DNA of 64,000 bases from CAYZQH01 sp050300015 (GCA_050300015.1 JBNKWZ010000015.1:124001-188000); one strand, 5' to 3'; positions 8,724 through 18,016 are shown, counted from the first letter of the stretch. Notes: generated by a model not told the origin, from the letters alone. Translations and numbers: made by a program.

Positions 8724-10283
8724 TTATTTTGGGTTTTGCTGTAGATAATTCATCAACCAGTCCATCACTGGACGGCGAGAGCCATCCGCTCGAAGAAGAC
8801 CGGTATTTTCTACCCAGGTAGAGCCATTAACATAACCCCAAATGGTAATTCCTTTAATACGGTCATCCGTGTACCACCAAGAAAAACGCTCGCTGAACTT
8901 TTGCTGCTGAGTGCTATCATTCGCGTCAGATATGTCAAACTCAGATACGTATTGGGGCAGATTGTTCAACTGATTCCACACGCGCTCCTGCATATCCTTA
9001 TTGTGACTGACACTATGGCTGTCTAAACCATGCGCCTGGAAGCCAATGGCATCCACAAAACCTGAGTTGGCAGCGTTTCGGGCCATATTGATAAATTGAT
9101 CCGTATTCCAATTCAAAATATTGTAGTCGTTCAATATCAATGTTGAATTGGGACACTGTGAACGCGCATACCTAAAGACCTCGGTCACCCAATTGTCACC
9201 GTACGCTGCTTGTGCATAGGACGCTGGCTGGTGGCCGGGGGTGGCTTCGTTCACCACGTCAATCATCTCTGTATCGGGGTAGCGCTGACAGTACTCGCGA
9301 ATCCATTCTTCAATCTCTGCTTTGGCGTCGGGTCCATTTAAGTTATAGACCCAACTCGGTGATTGAGCGCCCCACACAAACGTATGATGCTTGTAAGGAA
9401 TATTATTTTGACGAGTGTAATTGTAGTACTCGGTCGCCTTACTCCAGTTAGGATTATCTCGGTTACCTTCAATGGAAGCCCACTTACCTTCATTCTCTCC
9501 CGTTAACTGATTCCAATACTGAAGAAAGTCAGACCGTATATTGTTACGTGTGGTGATGTTCCCAACAAAGTACTGACCCGGTGGTGGTGGTGGTGGCTCT
9601 ACATATTCACCGCCCACATTCGAGTATATGGCAAAGCCACTTAAGGTGGCATTTTCAACCACTGGTGTCAGTTGAATGGTGAGTTTTTCATCGGTTACCA
9701 CCACGTTTTCAACAATCACCTCGAAAGCTGCGTCATGACCTACTGTGTCGAACAAGTCAATGCTGGAAACCGCTTGTTGACCTTCAACGGAGGCACTGAA
9801 CTCACGCGCACCTGCGGTGGTTTGATACTGTTCAACAAAGTGCAGCTTCACGCTGTAGGTTGAGTTTGTGACGGGTACTTCATATGAGTAATCGCCGTAA
9901 CGCTCTGATTGATACAACTCATCGTCGGTTGTACCGCTGATGGCGTCAGTAGTACTGCTCTGGCTACCACCCGTGGCAAAGCGGTCAGCGATATAAGCTT
10001 CGCCACCCACATTAATTGCACCACCACCGACATTTACAGCAAGCACTAAGCTAGAACCTTCAGGGATACTACCTGAGCTAGAAGAAGAACTGCTAGAGCT
10101 GGAGCTCGAAGAACTGCTACTAGAACTGCTTGAGCTGGAGGAGCTAGAAGAGCTGCTTGAGCTGGAAGTGCTGCTGGAAGAGCTTGAGCTTGTTGTGTAG
10201 CCGCCCCCACCACATCCGGTAAACGCAAAACAGCTCATTGCCATGGCAACTAACAGTTTTGATTGGATAAGTTGAATCTTCAT
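8724..10283 (-). CDS. GH10 endo-beta-1,4-xylanase lipoprotein with malectin-like module and poly-Ser linker
   Basis: 519 aa. The lipobox FTGC puts the lipidated Cys at 24. A nearly pure Ser run follows (about residues 32-70). A malectin-like carbohydrate-binding region (about 77-228) begins with VNVGGGAINVGGEAYIADRF. A PPPPPP linker (about 232-238) leads to a compact GH10 barrel (about 240-519). The acid/base is Glu346 (DVVNEATPG) and the nucleophile Glu448 (YVSEFDIS). It cleaves the xylan backbone internally. The lipid anchor plus spacer suggests outer-surface display, the pattern known from Saccharophagus/Cellvibrio enzymes. It has its own terminator and a 600-bp upstream gap, so it is probably monocistronic. 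Confidence 0.95.
   Translation of the reverse strand: MKIQLIQSKLLVAMAMSCFAFTGCGGGGYTTSSSSSSSTSSSSSSSSSSSSSSSSSSSSSSSSSSSSSSSGSIPEGSSLVLAVNVGGGAINVGGEAYIADRFATGGSQSSTTDAISGTTDDELYQSERYGDYSYEVPVTNSTYSVKLHFVEQYQTTAGAREFSASVEGQQAVSSIDLFDTVGHDAAFEVIVENVVVTDEKLTIQLTPVVENATLSGFAIYSNVGGEYVEPPPPPPGQYFVGNITTRNNIRSDFLQYWNQLTGENEGKWASIEGNRDNPNWSKATEYYNYTRQNNIPYKHHTFVWGAQSPSWVYNLNGPDAKAEIEEWIREYCQRYPDTEMIDVVNEATPGHQPASYAQAAYGDNWVTEVFRYARSQCPNSTLILNDYNILNWNTDQFINMARNAANSGFVDAIGFQAHGLDSHSVSHNKDMQERVWNQLNNLPQYVSEFDISDANDSTQQQKFSERFSWWYTDDRIKGITIWGYVNGSTWVENTGLLRADGSRRPVMDWLMNYLQQNPK
10070..10192. repeat. Low-complexity poly-Ser coding tract
   Basis: Imperfect AGC/TCT/AGT-type serine codons on the minus strand produce a purine/pyrimidine-biased repetitive tract inside the xylanase gene. 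Such tracts can change length by slippage or recombination. A similar tract is in the GH16 gene at about 23150-23275. Confidence 0.75.
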
Positions 10284-10901
10284 TATTTTATACCTTGCAA
10301 AAAGTAAGCATTCCAGGGGGTGAGCCCCTCTATTTGTTAATCTTGTTAATCAATTCATACTTCCACTTAGCTGCGTAAATCGGTCCTAAAATCGACTTTA
10401 CGCCCAAAAGCGAGCTGCCTTCGGATTGTGTGACAAATTCTAGGCGGTTACGCTAACAAATCTATTAAGCAGTGCGCAGTTTTGGATAATTCCTCATATA
10501 AATCGCATAAGGACAAACCACATTTTGTGGGGTGACGCACACTTTTCAGACTGAAATCGGTTACATTTTGGCCGACAAGGTAGCGCAACCTTAGCGCCGA
10601 TGATTAGGAGCATAACCGCCACAAAGCTTCAATCACCGGGACCTTGATCGCCATCGGCAGCAAGATTCAAAACCTGAAATACAGGGTTTCGAGGCAAAGG
10701 AGTACCTGCAGATGGAATCGGCCTACCTATGGTTAAGGTGCCAGTTGGGTGTGAGCGTGACTGCGTCAGAAAACCAGCAATCGCACAACACGACAACCAC
10801 CACAACCACAACCACGAGATTACTTGAACCGAATTAAAGATTGGGCTTAACTGAAGACCGACAAAGTTGTATTAAACTTCCGGTGATGTTCTATAGTGCA
10901 A
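10284..10901. other. 618-bp gap upstream of the xylanase
   Basis: No supported gene. A perfect inverted repeat CCACA-TTT-TGTGG (10518-10530) lies about 235 bp before the xylanase start and could be an operator, which is speculative. A GTT/GTG-rich simple tract at about 10790-10820 makes a spurious 60-codon frame on the minus strand. Confidence 0.35.
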
Positions 10902-11423
10902 TTAGCACCCGCTCGTCTCATGCCCAACTTCTGAACGCCGCCCCGCCTCAGCGCTGCGGTAAAATGCGTAACAACCGTCATTCAACGTGTATCCATTAGG
11001 CCAGATATGTAACGTACGTCTGTCACTTGGGGGGCTTGAGAATGATGCCGTATCAGAGACGCAATAAAGGGACTGTGAACAGCGGCTATTCACTGCAGTA
11101 ACAGTGAAGGATTCAGTTAGGCTCAGCAGTGGCTCTACCCCATTCTTCCAACTGGCCACAGGAAACCCAGCCTTCAATTCTACGGTCTTGCCGTTCAGTA
11201 CCAACTGGTGGCTGTTGAGCTTTCCCTGGGACAGGGCAACACCATTAACAAATGTCACCATTGTATCCATAGACGAGGCCAAAGATCTCATCTGGGCCGC
11301 ATGAGCCTGCCCCTCAACAGAGACTACCCTAGGCAGAACATTTGCCGCCAGCACTCCAGTAATGGTGAGGACAGATAGCAACTCAATTAAGGTGTACCCG
11401 CTTTCCCTGATGCGTCTGTTCAT
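10902..11423 (-). CDS. Type IV pilin-like (MSHA-type) prepilin
   Basis: 173 aa from the ATG at 11423; the frame stays open further upstream, but the short leader fits a class III signal. The prepilin peptidase site is RESG|YTLIEL, with Tyr at +1 instead of the usual Phe and Glu at +5. A hydrophobic helix follows (LLSVLTITGVLAANVLPRV), and a C-terminal globular domain has four Cys. The stretch around SSMDTMVTFVNGVALSQGK resembles MshA-type pilins. No other pilus assembly genes are nearby, so it is an orphan that must use machinery encoded elsewhere or be a minor pilin. No clear ribosome binding site is visible. Confidence 0.75.
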   Translation of the reverse strand: MNRRIRESGYTLIELLSVLTITGVLAANVLPRVVSVEGQAHAAQMRSLASSMDTMVTFVNGVALSQGKLNSHQLVLNGKTVELKAGFPVASWKNGVEPLLSLTESFTVTAVNSRCSQSLYCVSDTASFSSPPSDRRTLHIWPNGYTLNDGCYAFYRSAEAGRRSEVGHETSGC

Positions 11424-11619
11424 ATTGGCTAGATCAAAATTAATGTGCATATCAATCAAGCATTGTAGCGAGTTTCGAAATAAAAAAAGCCTACCCACCC
11501 CCCAATATATGAGATAACTTGAATCCACTGGGTTTGAAATGCATGTTTTGATTTCGTTTTGATATAAGATGGTATGCGCTAGCGGCCATTCACGATGTAC
11601 TTCATGGGGTGGAGATATA

Positions 11620-12354
11620 ATGACTTACTGCTTGGGTATCAAAACCAACCAAAACATTGTGATGCTATCGGATTCACGTACCAATGCGGGCGTCGATAAT
11701 GTCAGTATGTACAGTAAAATGTGGCGCTTTGGTGTTCCTGGAGACCGACAATTTGTCATCTGCAGTGCGGGAAATTTGGCCACCTCGCAAAGTGTTTTTG
11801 CCGTTCTCGAACGCGATATTCGATCGCAGGCAGAAACCTCACTCCTCACCACCCCCGATTTACATGACGTATGCGAATATATTGGGCGGGTCAACTTGAC
11901 CTGCCAAAGACAAAACACAGGGGGTGGCCCCAACTACGAGGCCACTTTTTTAGTGGCGGGGGAAATTAAAGGCGCTCCCAGCGCGCTGCATCTGATATAT
12001 CCGCAAGGGAACTTCATCGCCAGTTCCCTGCTGGTACCTTTTCTACAGATTGGTGAAACCAAGTACGGTAAGCCTATATTGGATCGCGTCTGTAAACCGA
12101 CCATGTCCGTAGAGCGCGCCACGCTGTGTGGTCTGGTATCTATGGATGCCACGATTCGAAGTAACCTCACCGTGGGCCCACCTGTGGAATTGGCCGTCCT
12201 GGATCTTGGCACATTCCAACCAGGACGCTATCAATCCTTCAATGAGCAAAACGCGTTTATGCAAACGCTACGACAAACCTGGAACACGCTAATGGAAGAC
12301 GCAGTTGATCGACTACCTAACTTAGATTGGCCACCATTGCCCCCGAACACATAG
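11620..12354 (+). CDS. Anbu, proteasome-type N-terminal nucleophile protease
   Basis: 244 aa from the ATG at 11620 (GGAG 6-9 nt upstream), giving MTYCLGIK, so Thr2 becomes the N-terminal nucleophile after Met removal. Asp18 (LSDSRTNAG) and Lys33 (YSKMW) fit the proteasome/HslV catalytic set, and an SAGN motif follows. This is the ancestral-beta-subunit (Anbu / bacterial proteasome homologue) family, not HslV: it is longer and no hslU is adjacent. Known Anbu loci usually include a transglutaminase, an alpha-E protein and a circularly permuted ATP-grasp protein. Here the next gene is treZ, 10 bp downstream, and two transglutaminases lie 6-8 kb away. The substrate is unknown. Confidence 0.9.
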   Translation: MTYCLGIKTNQNIVMLSDSRTNAGVDNVSMYSKMWRFGVPGDRQFVICSAGNLATSQSVFAVLERDIRSQAETSLLTTPDLHDVCEYIGRVNLTCQRQNTGGGPNYEATFLVAGEIKGAPSALHLIYPQGNFIASSLLVPFLQIGETKYGKPILDRVCKPTMSVERATLCGLVSMDATIRSNLTVGPPVELAVLDLGTFQPGRYQSFNEQNAFMQTLRQTWNTLMEDAVDRLPNLDWPPLPPNT

Positions 12355-12364
12355 ACAATCATCA

Positions 12365-14098
12365 ATGACGTCAACAACAATAAAGCGTGTCTGGGCACCC
12401 AACGCCACGCGTGTGGGCCTTCAGATAGCCTCACATATCCTACCCATGGCTCCCACGGATCAGGGCTGGTGGCAAGTAGAAGTGCCGCAGCTATCGGCCG
12501 GAACGCAATACGGCTTTTGGGTGGACGGTAAGGGGCCTTACCCTGATCCACGCGCCTATTCCCAACCGAATGGTGTCCATGACTTAAGTGAGCATTATGA
12601 TCACCACCACTATCAGTGGCAGGACGAGGGCTGGCACAACACGGTACCTCTAGAGCAAGCCATTCTTTACGAAGTACACATTGGCACCTTCACGCCCGAA
12701 GGCACATTCTTGGCGGCTATCAACCAGCTGGATTACTTAGTAGACCTCGGGATCACCCACATTGAATTGCTACCAGTGGCCGCTTTCGACGGTCAATGGG
12801 GATGGGGATACGACAGTGTTTGCCTGTATGCTCCCCACGCCCCCTATGGCACACCGGATGACCTCAAAGCCTTTGTCTGTGCTTGCCATCAAAAGGGGCT
12901 GGCCGTTATTTTGGATGTGGTATATAACCACCTAGGCCCCAGTGGCAATTATCTATGGGCATTTGGCCCCTACTTTACTTCACGCTACCCAACCCCTTGG
13001 GGTGATGCCTTAAATTTCGATGGTGAACAAAGCGGTGCTGTGCGCGATTTTTTTATCGACAATGCATTAACGTGGTTAGAGCATTACCACTTTGATGGCC
13101 TGAGGCTGGATGCTATCCATATGATTCACGACCAATCAGAGCCACATTTTTTGCAAGTGCTGTCTAACTCCGTTGCCAAGCGCGGTGCACAGCTGGGTAA
13201 ACAGTGGTTTTTGATTGGCGAGGCCATTACCAATGATCGCGATTTGGTCGTGCCCGTTGTCGATGGTGGGCGAGGTTTGGATACACAATGGTCAGACGAT
13301 TTTCATCACGCCCTACACGCCTATATCACTGGCGAACGCGCAGGCTACTATGTAGATTTCGGCAAGCTCGAACAAATGGCCAAAGCGCTTACCTCGGGGT
13401 TCGTCTTTCAGGGGGAGTACAATCAATACCGTAATGCTCACTATGGCTCTAACAGTGCCGGGCTCAACGCTTCAAGGTTTTTGGCCTATTCACAAACCCA
13501 TGACCAAGTGGGTAATCGCGCATTTGGCGAAAGACTGAGCCATTTGGTCAATGAGAGACTTCAAAAACTCTGTGCAGCAATGACGCTTTTATCACCATTC
13601 ATCCCCATGCTGTTTCAGGGTGAGGAATGGAGTGCGAGCAGCCCTTTCTTATACTTTACCAACCATCCCGATCCGAAATTGGGCCGCGCCATTCAACGCG
13701 GACGGCAGCGTGAGTTTAAGGCGTTTTTTAACTTGGACATCAAAATTCCGAACCCTCAATCTAAAGCCACTTTTAAACAGTCAAAACTCAAATGGCAAGA
13801 GCTTGAACAGAGTCACCACCACTCTATGAGGCAGTGGTATACACAGCTGATCCGTTTGCGGAAAGAGCATAAAGACCTTCGAACAGCAAGTTTTTCAAAA
13901 CTTGCTGTCACGTTTAATGAACAAGAACAATGGCTAAAATTGACAAGAGGTGCCGTGGTTGCAGTATTCAATTTTGCAAAAAAACCGTTGTCAGCACCAG
14001 CCATGCAAAACTCAGGACACCGTTTATTGCTCACGTCCGACAAGACAAATTCACCAGGCTTAATCAATGAGCAAGCTGTAAACATTTATACACTGTGA
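12365..14098 (+). CDS. treZ: Malto-oligosyltrehalose trehalohydrolase (GH13)
   Basis: 577 aa. An N-terminal beta domain (about 1-90) is followed by a GH13 barrel with nucleophile Asp249 (GLRLDAIH), acid/base Glu286 (LIGEAITN) and Asp380 (SQTHDQVGN). It cleaves trehalose from maltooligosyl-trehalose, the second step of the TreY/TreZ route from glycogen-type glucan. No treY or glycogen gene is in this window, so its partner must lie elsewhere. It starts 10 bp after Anbu and is probably co-transcribed with it. Confidence 0.93.
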   Translation: MTSTTIKRVWAPNATRVGLQIASHILPMAPTDQGWWQVEVPQLSAGTQYGFWVDGKGPYPDPRAYSQPNGVHDLSEHYDHHHYQWQDEGWHNTVPLEQAILYEVHIGTFTPEGTFLAAINQLDYLVDLGITHIELLPVAAFDGQWGWGYDSVCLYAPHAPYGTPDDLKAFVCACHQKGLAVILDVVYNHLGPSGNYLWAFGPYFTSRYPTPWGDALNFDGEQSGAVRDFFIDNALTWLEHYHFDGLRLDAIHMIHDQSEPHFLQVLSNSVAKRGAQLGKQWFLIGEAITNDRDLVVPVVDGGRGLDTQWSDDFHHALHAYITGERAGYYVDFGKLEQMAKALTSGFVFQGEYNQYRNAHYGSNSAGLNASRFLAYSQTHDQVGNRAFGERLSHLVNERLQKLCAAMTLLSPFIPMLFQGEEWSASSPFLYFTNHPDPKLGRAIQRGRQREFKAFFNLDIKIPNPQSKATFKQSKLKWQELEQSHHHSMRQWYTQLIRLRKEHKDLRTASFSKLAVTFNEQEQWLKLTRGAVVAVFNFAKKPLSAPAMQNSGHRLLLTSDKTNSPGLINEQAVNIYTL

Positions 14099-14400
14099 CT
14101 TCACACTGCCTCAGGGTGGCGCAAAGACCACGGCGCCCAATACGCTGCCTTTCACATAAGCCATGTAGGTACGTGGCAATACTGCCTTGAATGGGTTTAG
14201 CCCTTGTAAGACAGTTATTGAAATCCAAAATTTTTACCCGGGCCCGCGATTGTACTTTAGGTATTTGACCTCAGCACCAGCGACCAATATGATTGTGCCT
14301 TGAGTCACTGACAAAGGTGACCACGATGACTGTAAGTACGGTAGTTTAGCTCGTCATCAAACCAGAATGCATAATAGATGGCTGCACCTTGAGTGGCCAT
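14099..14400 (-). pseudogene. Possible decayed reading frame
   Basis: On the minus strand, three protein-like pieces follow one another in different frames. The first starts at an ATG at 14400 (MATQGAAIYYAFWFDDELNY...) and ends near 14305. The second contains TQGTIILVAGAEVKYLKYNR. The third contains LQGLNPFKAVLPRTYMAYVK and ends about 14108. This could be a small gene broken by frameshifts, but no family is recognised and chance is not excluded. Confidence 0.25.
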
Positions 14401-14440
14401 TCAACAAGCCTTTCAAAACCCAATTACTTGCGGGGAAGCC

Positions 14441-14884
14441 ATGTTCTTAAAACGTTTACTGATCTCTTTCACTCTGGCTGTTTATGTGCTTTCCATTACT
14501 GGGTGTGGCGTGTTGTTATACCCGGAACGTCAGGGCCAAAAAAGCGGGCGTATTGACCCTGCCATCGCCATTTTTGATGGTATTGGATTACTGTTCTTTT
14601 TGGTCCCGGGCCTTGTGGCTTTCGCCGTCGATTTTCACCAGGGCACCATTTATTTACCGAACACACAAGCCTCAATCGACAGTGAGCCCTTTGAGCTAAT
14701 CGCCATTAAAGTTGAGGGCCCGATGACACGTGATAATATCGAAGCCACTCTAAATAACGCCTTGGGGACAAAAATTGACTTATCCGCACCGGGCGTGATC
14801 CGTGAAGACTTATCACAACAAAAGCGCCCCCTTGAGAGTGCCAGGCTACAAATACTCGCCTCCGGCCTAAACTCTAAAGCTTAA
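14441..14884 (+). CDS. Small predicted lipoprotein of unknown function
   Basis: 147 aa from the ATG at 14441, preceded by GGGGA. A lipoprotein signal has lipobox SITGC (Cys22), followed by GVLLYPERQGQ and a second hydrophobic segment (about residues 42-66, FDGIGLLFFLVPGLVAFAVD). The soluble C-terminal part begins around a TIYLPN motif. The lipid anchor, RxDP-type motif and central membrane-like helix resemble small envelope lipoproteins annotated only by length in gammaproteobacteria. No function is assigned. The gene stands alone ahead of modA. Confidence 0.75.
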   Translation: MFLKRLLISFTLAVYVLSITGCGVLLYPERQGQKSGRIDPAIAIFDGIGLLFFLVPGLVAFAVDFHQGTIYLPNTQASIDSEPFELIAIKVEGPMTRDNIEATLNNALGTKIDLSAPGVIREDLSQQKRPLESARLQILASGLNSKA

Positions 14885-15024
14885 ACAGTGAGTGGCAGTA
14901 AACGTGCCCACCTTGTCAGTATAGAGGAATGCTTCGCAGGTGAATTCTGTTTCGTCCGAGCAGCGCGCTAAACCATCCATCATAGTGATGTGATACTGCT
15001 GCTCGATCCCTCAAAGGTTTTTGT

Positions 15025-15792
15025 ATGAGCGCGTATCGTGTGGGCTTTTTTCTCGTATTACTGGTTAATACGACCAATGCTTTAGCGGACACATTGACCC
15101 TCGCTGTGGCCTCCAATTTTGCAGCCCCCATGAAAGCCCTAAAGCAGGCTTTTGAGCAAAACAACCCCCATCGACTGCGGGTTATTCACGGCGCATCGGG
15201 GAAGTTCTACGCTCAAATTCATGCCGGCGCTCCATTTGATCTGTTTTTCTCAGCCGATCAAGCCAAACCTCAGGCCTTAGAAGCTGACAAGTTGATTGTG
15301 CCTAACAGTCGCCGTACCTACGCGGTGGGTCGCCTTGCCTTGTGTTCGAACCGCCCTCTATCCAGCAACACCATTGCACAACAACTCAAACAGGGCGAGT
15401 TCAAAGCCCTGGCATTCGCCAACCCCAAACTGGCGCCCTATGGGCAGGCAGCTTTGGAGGTACTCACAGCACTTAGGCTCACACACACCTCATCTAAATG
15501 GGTATACGGCGAAAACATTGCGCAAACCTATCATTTTGTTTGGTCGGGCAATGCATCTTTAGGTTTTTTGGCGCAATCTCAACTTAGCCCCCAAGGTATC
15601 AATGCCTCCCAGTGCTGGATGCCCCCACCAACACTGTATAAATCCATCATTCAAGATGCAGTGATTATTAAAGACAGCCCGCATTTGAATGCCGCAAATG
15701 CGTTTATGGCATTTATTCAAAGCGCAAAGGCTGTGACGATTATTGAGTCTTTTGGGTATGCCAAACCAAAAGCAATAGGAGAAATGCGGTGA
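15025..15792 (+). CDS. modA: Molybdate ABC transporter, periplasmic binding protein
   Basis: 255 aa with a signal peptide (likely cleavage after Ala21, NALA|DTLTLAVASNF). The mature start LTLAVASNFAAPMKAL and the segment IHGASGKFYAQIHAGAPFDL are typical of ModA, where the Ser residues bind the oxyanion. It is the first gene of modABC and overlaps modB by 4 nt. Tungstate binding cannot be excluded. Confidence 0.95.
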   Translation: MSAYRVGFFLVLLVNTTNALADTLTLAVASNFAAPMKALKQAFEQNNPHRLRVIHGASGKFYAQIHAGAPFDLFFSADQAKPQALEADKLIVPNSRRTYAVGRLALCSNRPLSSNTIAQQLKQGEFKALAFANPKLAPYGQAALEVLTALRLTHTSSKWVYGENIAQTYHFVWSGNASLGFLAQSQLSPQGINASQCWMPPPTLYKSIIQDAVIIKDSPHLNAANAFMAFIQSAKAVTIIESFGYAKPKAIGEMR

Positions 15793-16472
15793 CGCTGACG
15801 CTAGCGGATGTCTTGGCATTGTGGCTCACATTAAAGTTAGCTTTTACCGTCACCGTTTTGCTACTGATCATTGGCACGCCCATCGCTTGGTGGCTAGCGC
15901 GTACACATTCATGGTTTAAAGGGCCCATTTCAGCCTTAGTCGCCCTACCTTTGGTGCTGCCCTCAACAGTTTTAGGTTTTTATCTATTGGTCTTTTGGGG
16001 GCCCAACGGCCTTGGGGGCGAATTTACCCAAGCACTGGGTTTACGCACATTACCTTTTACTTTTGCCGGGATGGTTGTGGCATCAATGCTGTACTCACTG
16101 CCTTTTGTGGTACAACCCCTTCAAAATGCGTTTGAATCCATGGGTAAGCGACCAATGGAAGTGGCTGCAACATTGGGAGCCAGCCCACTTAACCGTTTTT
16201 TGACTGTGGCATTACCGCTTGCAAAGCCGGGTTTTATCACCGCAGCCATACTGGGCTTTGCGCATACCATGGGTGAATTCGGGATCGTTCTGATGATCGG
16301 TGGCAACATTCCAGAAGTCACCCGAGTGGTGTCCATCCAAATTTATGACCATGTGGAGACCATGGCTTATGCTCAAGCTCATGGCCTGGCAGCCGTCATG
16401 CTCGTTTTTTCATTTTTGGTATTGTTAGCCATGTCTTGGTTTAACAAAACGCCTTCATTGGGCAGGCGCTAG
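15789..16472 (+). CDS. modB: Molybdate ABC transporter permease
   Basis: 227-aa inner-membrane permease with a GTG start at 15789 overlapping the modA stop. Five or six membrane segments are evident, and the EAA cytoplasmic loop is VAATLGASPLNRFLTVALPLAKPG. Length and sequence fit ModB. It is followed 3 nt later by the ATPase gene. Confidence 0.95.
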   Translation: MTLTLADVLALWLTLKLAFTVTVLLLIIGTPIAWWLARTHSWFKGPISALVALPLVLPSTVLGFYLLVFWGPNGLGGEFTQALGLRTLPFTFAGMVVASMLYSLPFVVQPLQNAFESMGKRPMEVAATLGASPLNRFLTVALPLAKPGFITAAILGFAHTMGEFGIVLMIGGNIPEVTRVVSIQIYDHVETMAYAQAHGLAAVMLVFSFLVLLAMSWFNKTPSLGRR

Positions 16473-16475
16473 TTT

Positions 16476-17576
16476 ATGGCTTCCTTCCATGGGGCGCCGC
16501 CCATCCAAATACAACTGTCGCTCCCGGCAAAATTGAAGCGCTCGGGCTTTTCGCTCAATGTGGATCTCACTCTGCCGGGCACGGGCACTACGGTTATTTT
16601 TGGCAGGTCTGGTTCCGGTAAAACCACCCTTTTACGCTGTATTGCCGGCCTTGATCGGGCACGCTCGGGTACAGTGATCGTGGATGGCGAACAATGGCAG
16701 ACCCACTCACGTTTTGTACCTACACATCGACGGCCTCTGGGCATGGTGTTTCAAGAGCCCAGTTTGTTCGAACATTTAAACGTTAAACACAACTTGCTGT
16801 ACGGCGCTAGTCGCCTGCCAAGCCCGTTTGAGCGAGACTATTTCGACCAAGTCGTCCAACTGTTAGGGTTAGGGACATTATTACAACGCCATAATCACGA
16901 ACTGTCCGGTGGCGAACGCCAACGAGTGGCCATAGGCCGAGCGCTACTGAGGCGCCCTGCTCTTCTTCTCATGGACGAACCCCTTTCATCCCTTGATAGC
17001 ACGCGCAAGCACGAAATACTCAATTATCTACAATCCATACCCAACCAATTTGCCACACCCATACTGTACATAACGCATTCAATGGAAGAACTGGCTCGAC
17101 TTGCCAGTTACGTGGTGGTGTTGGATAACGGCAAAGTGGTCCGCCAGGGCGAAACCAGTGAAGTATTTAGTGCACAATTGCCAATCGACCTTGGGGAGGA
17201 AGAAGGCGTGGTATGGCAAACGCGTGAAGTTCGACAAGACACGGATTGGCAGCTAAGTCTACTCGCCTTTGATGGCGGTGAGATTTGGATTCCCACGCCA
17301 GCGGCCGGCTCAACGCCGGTCGAACGCATCCGAATACTGGCCCGTGACGTCACTTTACTAGAAACACCCTATGACCAAAGTAGTACGCTCAATCAATTGC
17401 CCGCTGAAGTCGTCGCATTAACCGCTTGCCCACACGAAGCCATGGTGATGGTTCGCCTTAAAATAGGCAATCATTACCTATTGTCACGTTTAACCAAAAA
17501 ATCGGCCATGCAGATGAACCTGACTCCCGGCAAAAAGCTGTTCGCGCTGGTAAAATCGGTCTCGATTCTAAGCTAG
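16476..17576 (+). CDS. modC: Molybdate ABC transporter ATP-binding protein
   Basis: 366 aa. Walker A is GRSGSGKTT (43-51), the ABC signature LSGGERQR (143-150) and Walker B LLLMDEP (163-169). The C-terminal 70-80 residues form a Mop/TOBE molybdate-binding domain (residues about 290-360). It powers ModB import of molybdate. No ModE regulator is visible nearby. Confidence 0.95.
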   Translation: MASFHGAPPIQIQLSLPAKLKRSGFSLNVDLTLPGTGTTVIFGRSGSGKTTLLRCIAGLDRARSGTVIVDGEQWQTHSRFVPTHRRPLGMVFQEPSLFEHLNVKHNLLYGASRLPSPFERDYFDQVVQLLGLGTLLQRHNHELSGGERQRVAIGRALLRRPALLLMDEPLSSLDSTRKHEILNYLQSIPNQFATPILYITHSMEELARLASYVVVLDNGKVVRQGETSEVFSAQLPIDLGEEEGVVWQTREVRQDTDWQLSLLAFDGGEIWIPTPAAGSTPVERIRILARDVTLLETPYDQSSTLNQLPAEVVALTACPHEAMVMVRLKIGNHYLLSRLTKKSAMQMNLTPGKKLFALVKSVSILS

Positions 17577-17650
17577 CCGTGGCAATCAATGAAACACAGC
17601 TGTCACAAACACTCAGTAACATGGTCGTATACGCATAGCCGGATATCCAG

Positions 17651-17995
17651 ATGAAAGCTCCCCCAATTGTCGACCTCTTCAAATGCCTCAGCGACCCCAC
17701 GCGACTCAATATTGTATTGTTGGTTTTAAGCCACAGTCGACTCTGCGTGTGTGAACTCGGCCATGCGTTGGCTTTGCCTCAGCCCAAAATCTCGCGACAC
17801 CTGGCCTACTTGCGTAGTTACAACATACTCAACGACACGCGCGAAGGCCAATGGGTGTATTACGCCTTAAACCCCGCTATGCCCTCAGAATGGAAACAAT
17901 TACTGGATCACTTAGGGTCGACGCAAATGCCCGAAATGACATCAACTTTCAATCGGCTTGAAGCTTTTCAAAACCCTACACGCTGTGCAAACTGA
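17651..17995 (+). CDS. arsR: ArsR-family arsenic-responsive repressor
   Basis: 114-aa winged-helix repressor. The metalloid site motif LCVCEL gives Cys32 and Cys34, and the recognition helix region is LPQPKISRHLAYLRSYNIL. It should release DNA on binding arsenite. It heads arsR - gapdh - arsJ, spaced by 21 bp from the next gene. A palindromic CGTATACG (17626-17633) sits 18 nt before the start and could be part of its operator. That site is unproven. Confidence 0.92.
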   Translation: MKAPPIVDLFKCLSDPTRLNIVLLVLSHSRLCVCELGHALALPQPKISRHLAYLRSYNILNDTREGQWVYYALNPAMPSEWKQLLDHLGSTQMPEMTSTFNRLEAFQNPTRCAN

Positions 17996-18016
17996 ACCTA
18001 CCGAAGAGAAAACCAC

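Noticed and set aside
10070..10192. Repeat array resembling a CRISPR
   Set aside because: Irregular serine-codon repeats within a coding frame, with no spacers or cas genes.
10629..10811. 60-codon minus-strand ORF near the pilin
   Set aside because: Its N terminus derives from a GTT/GTG simple tract and nothing resembles a pilus protein.
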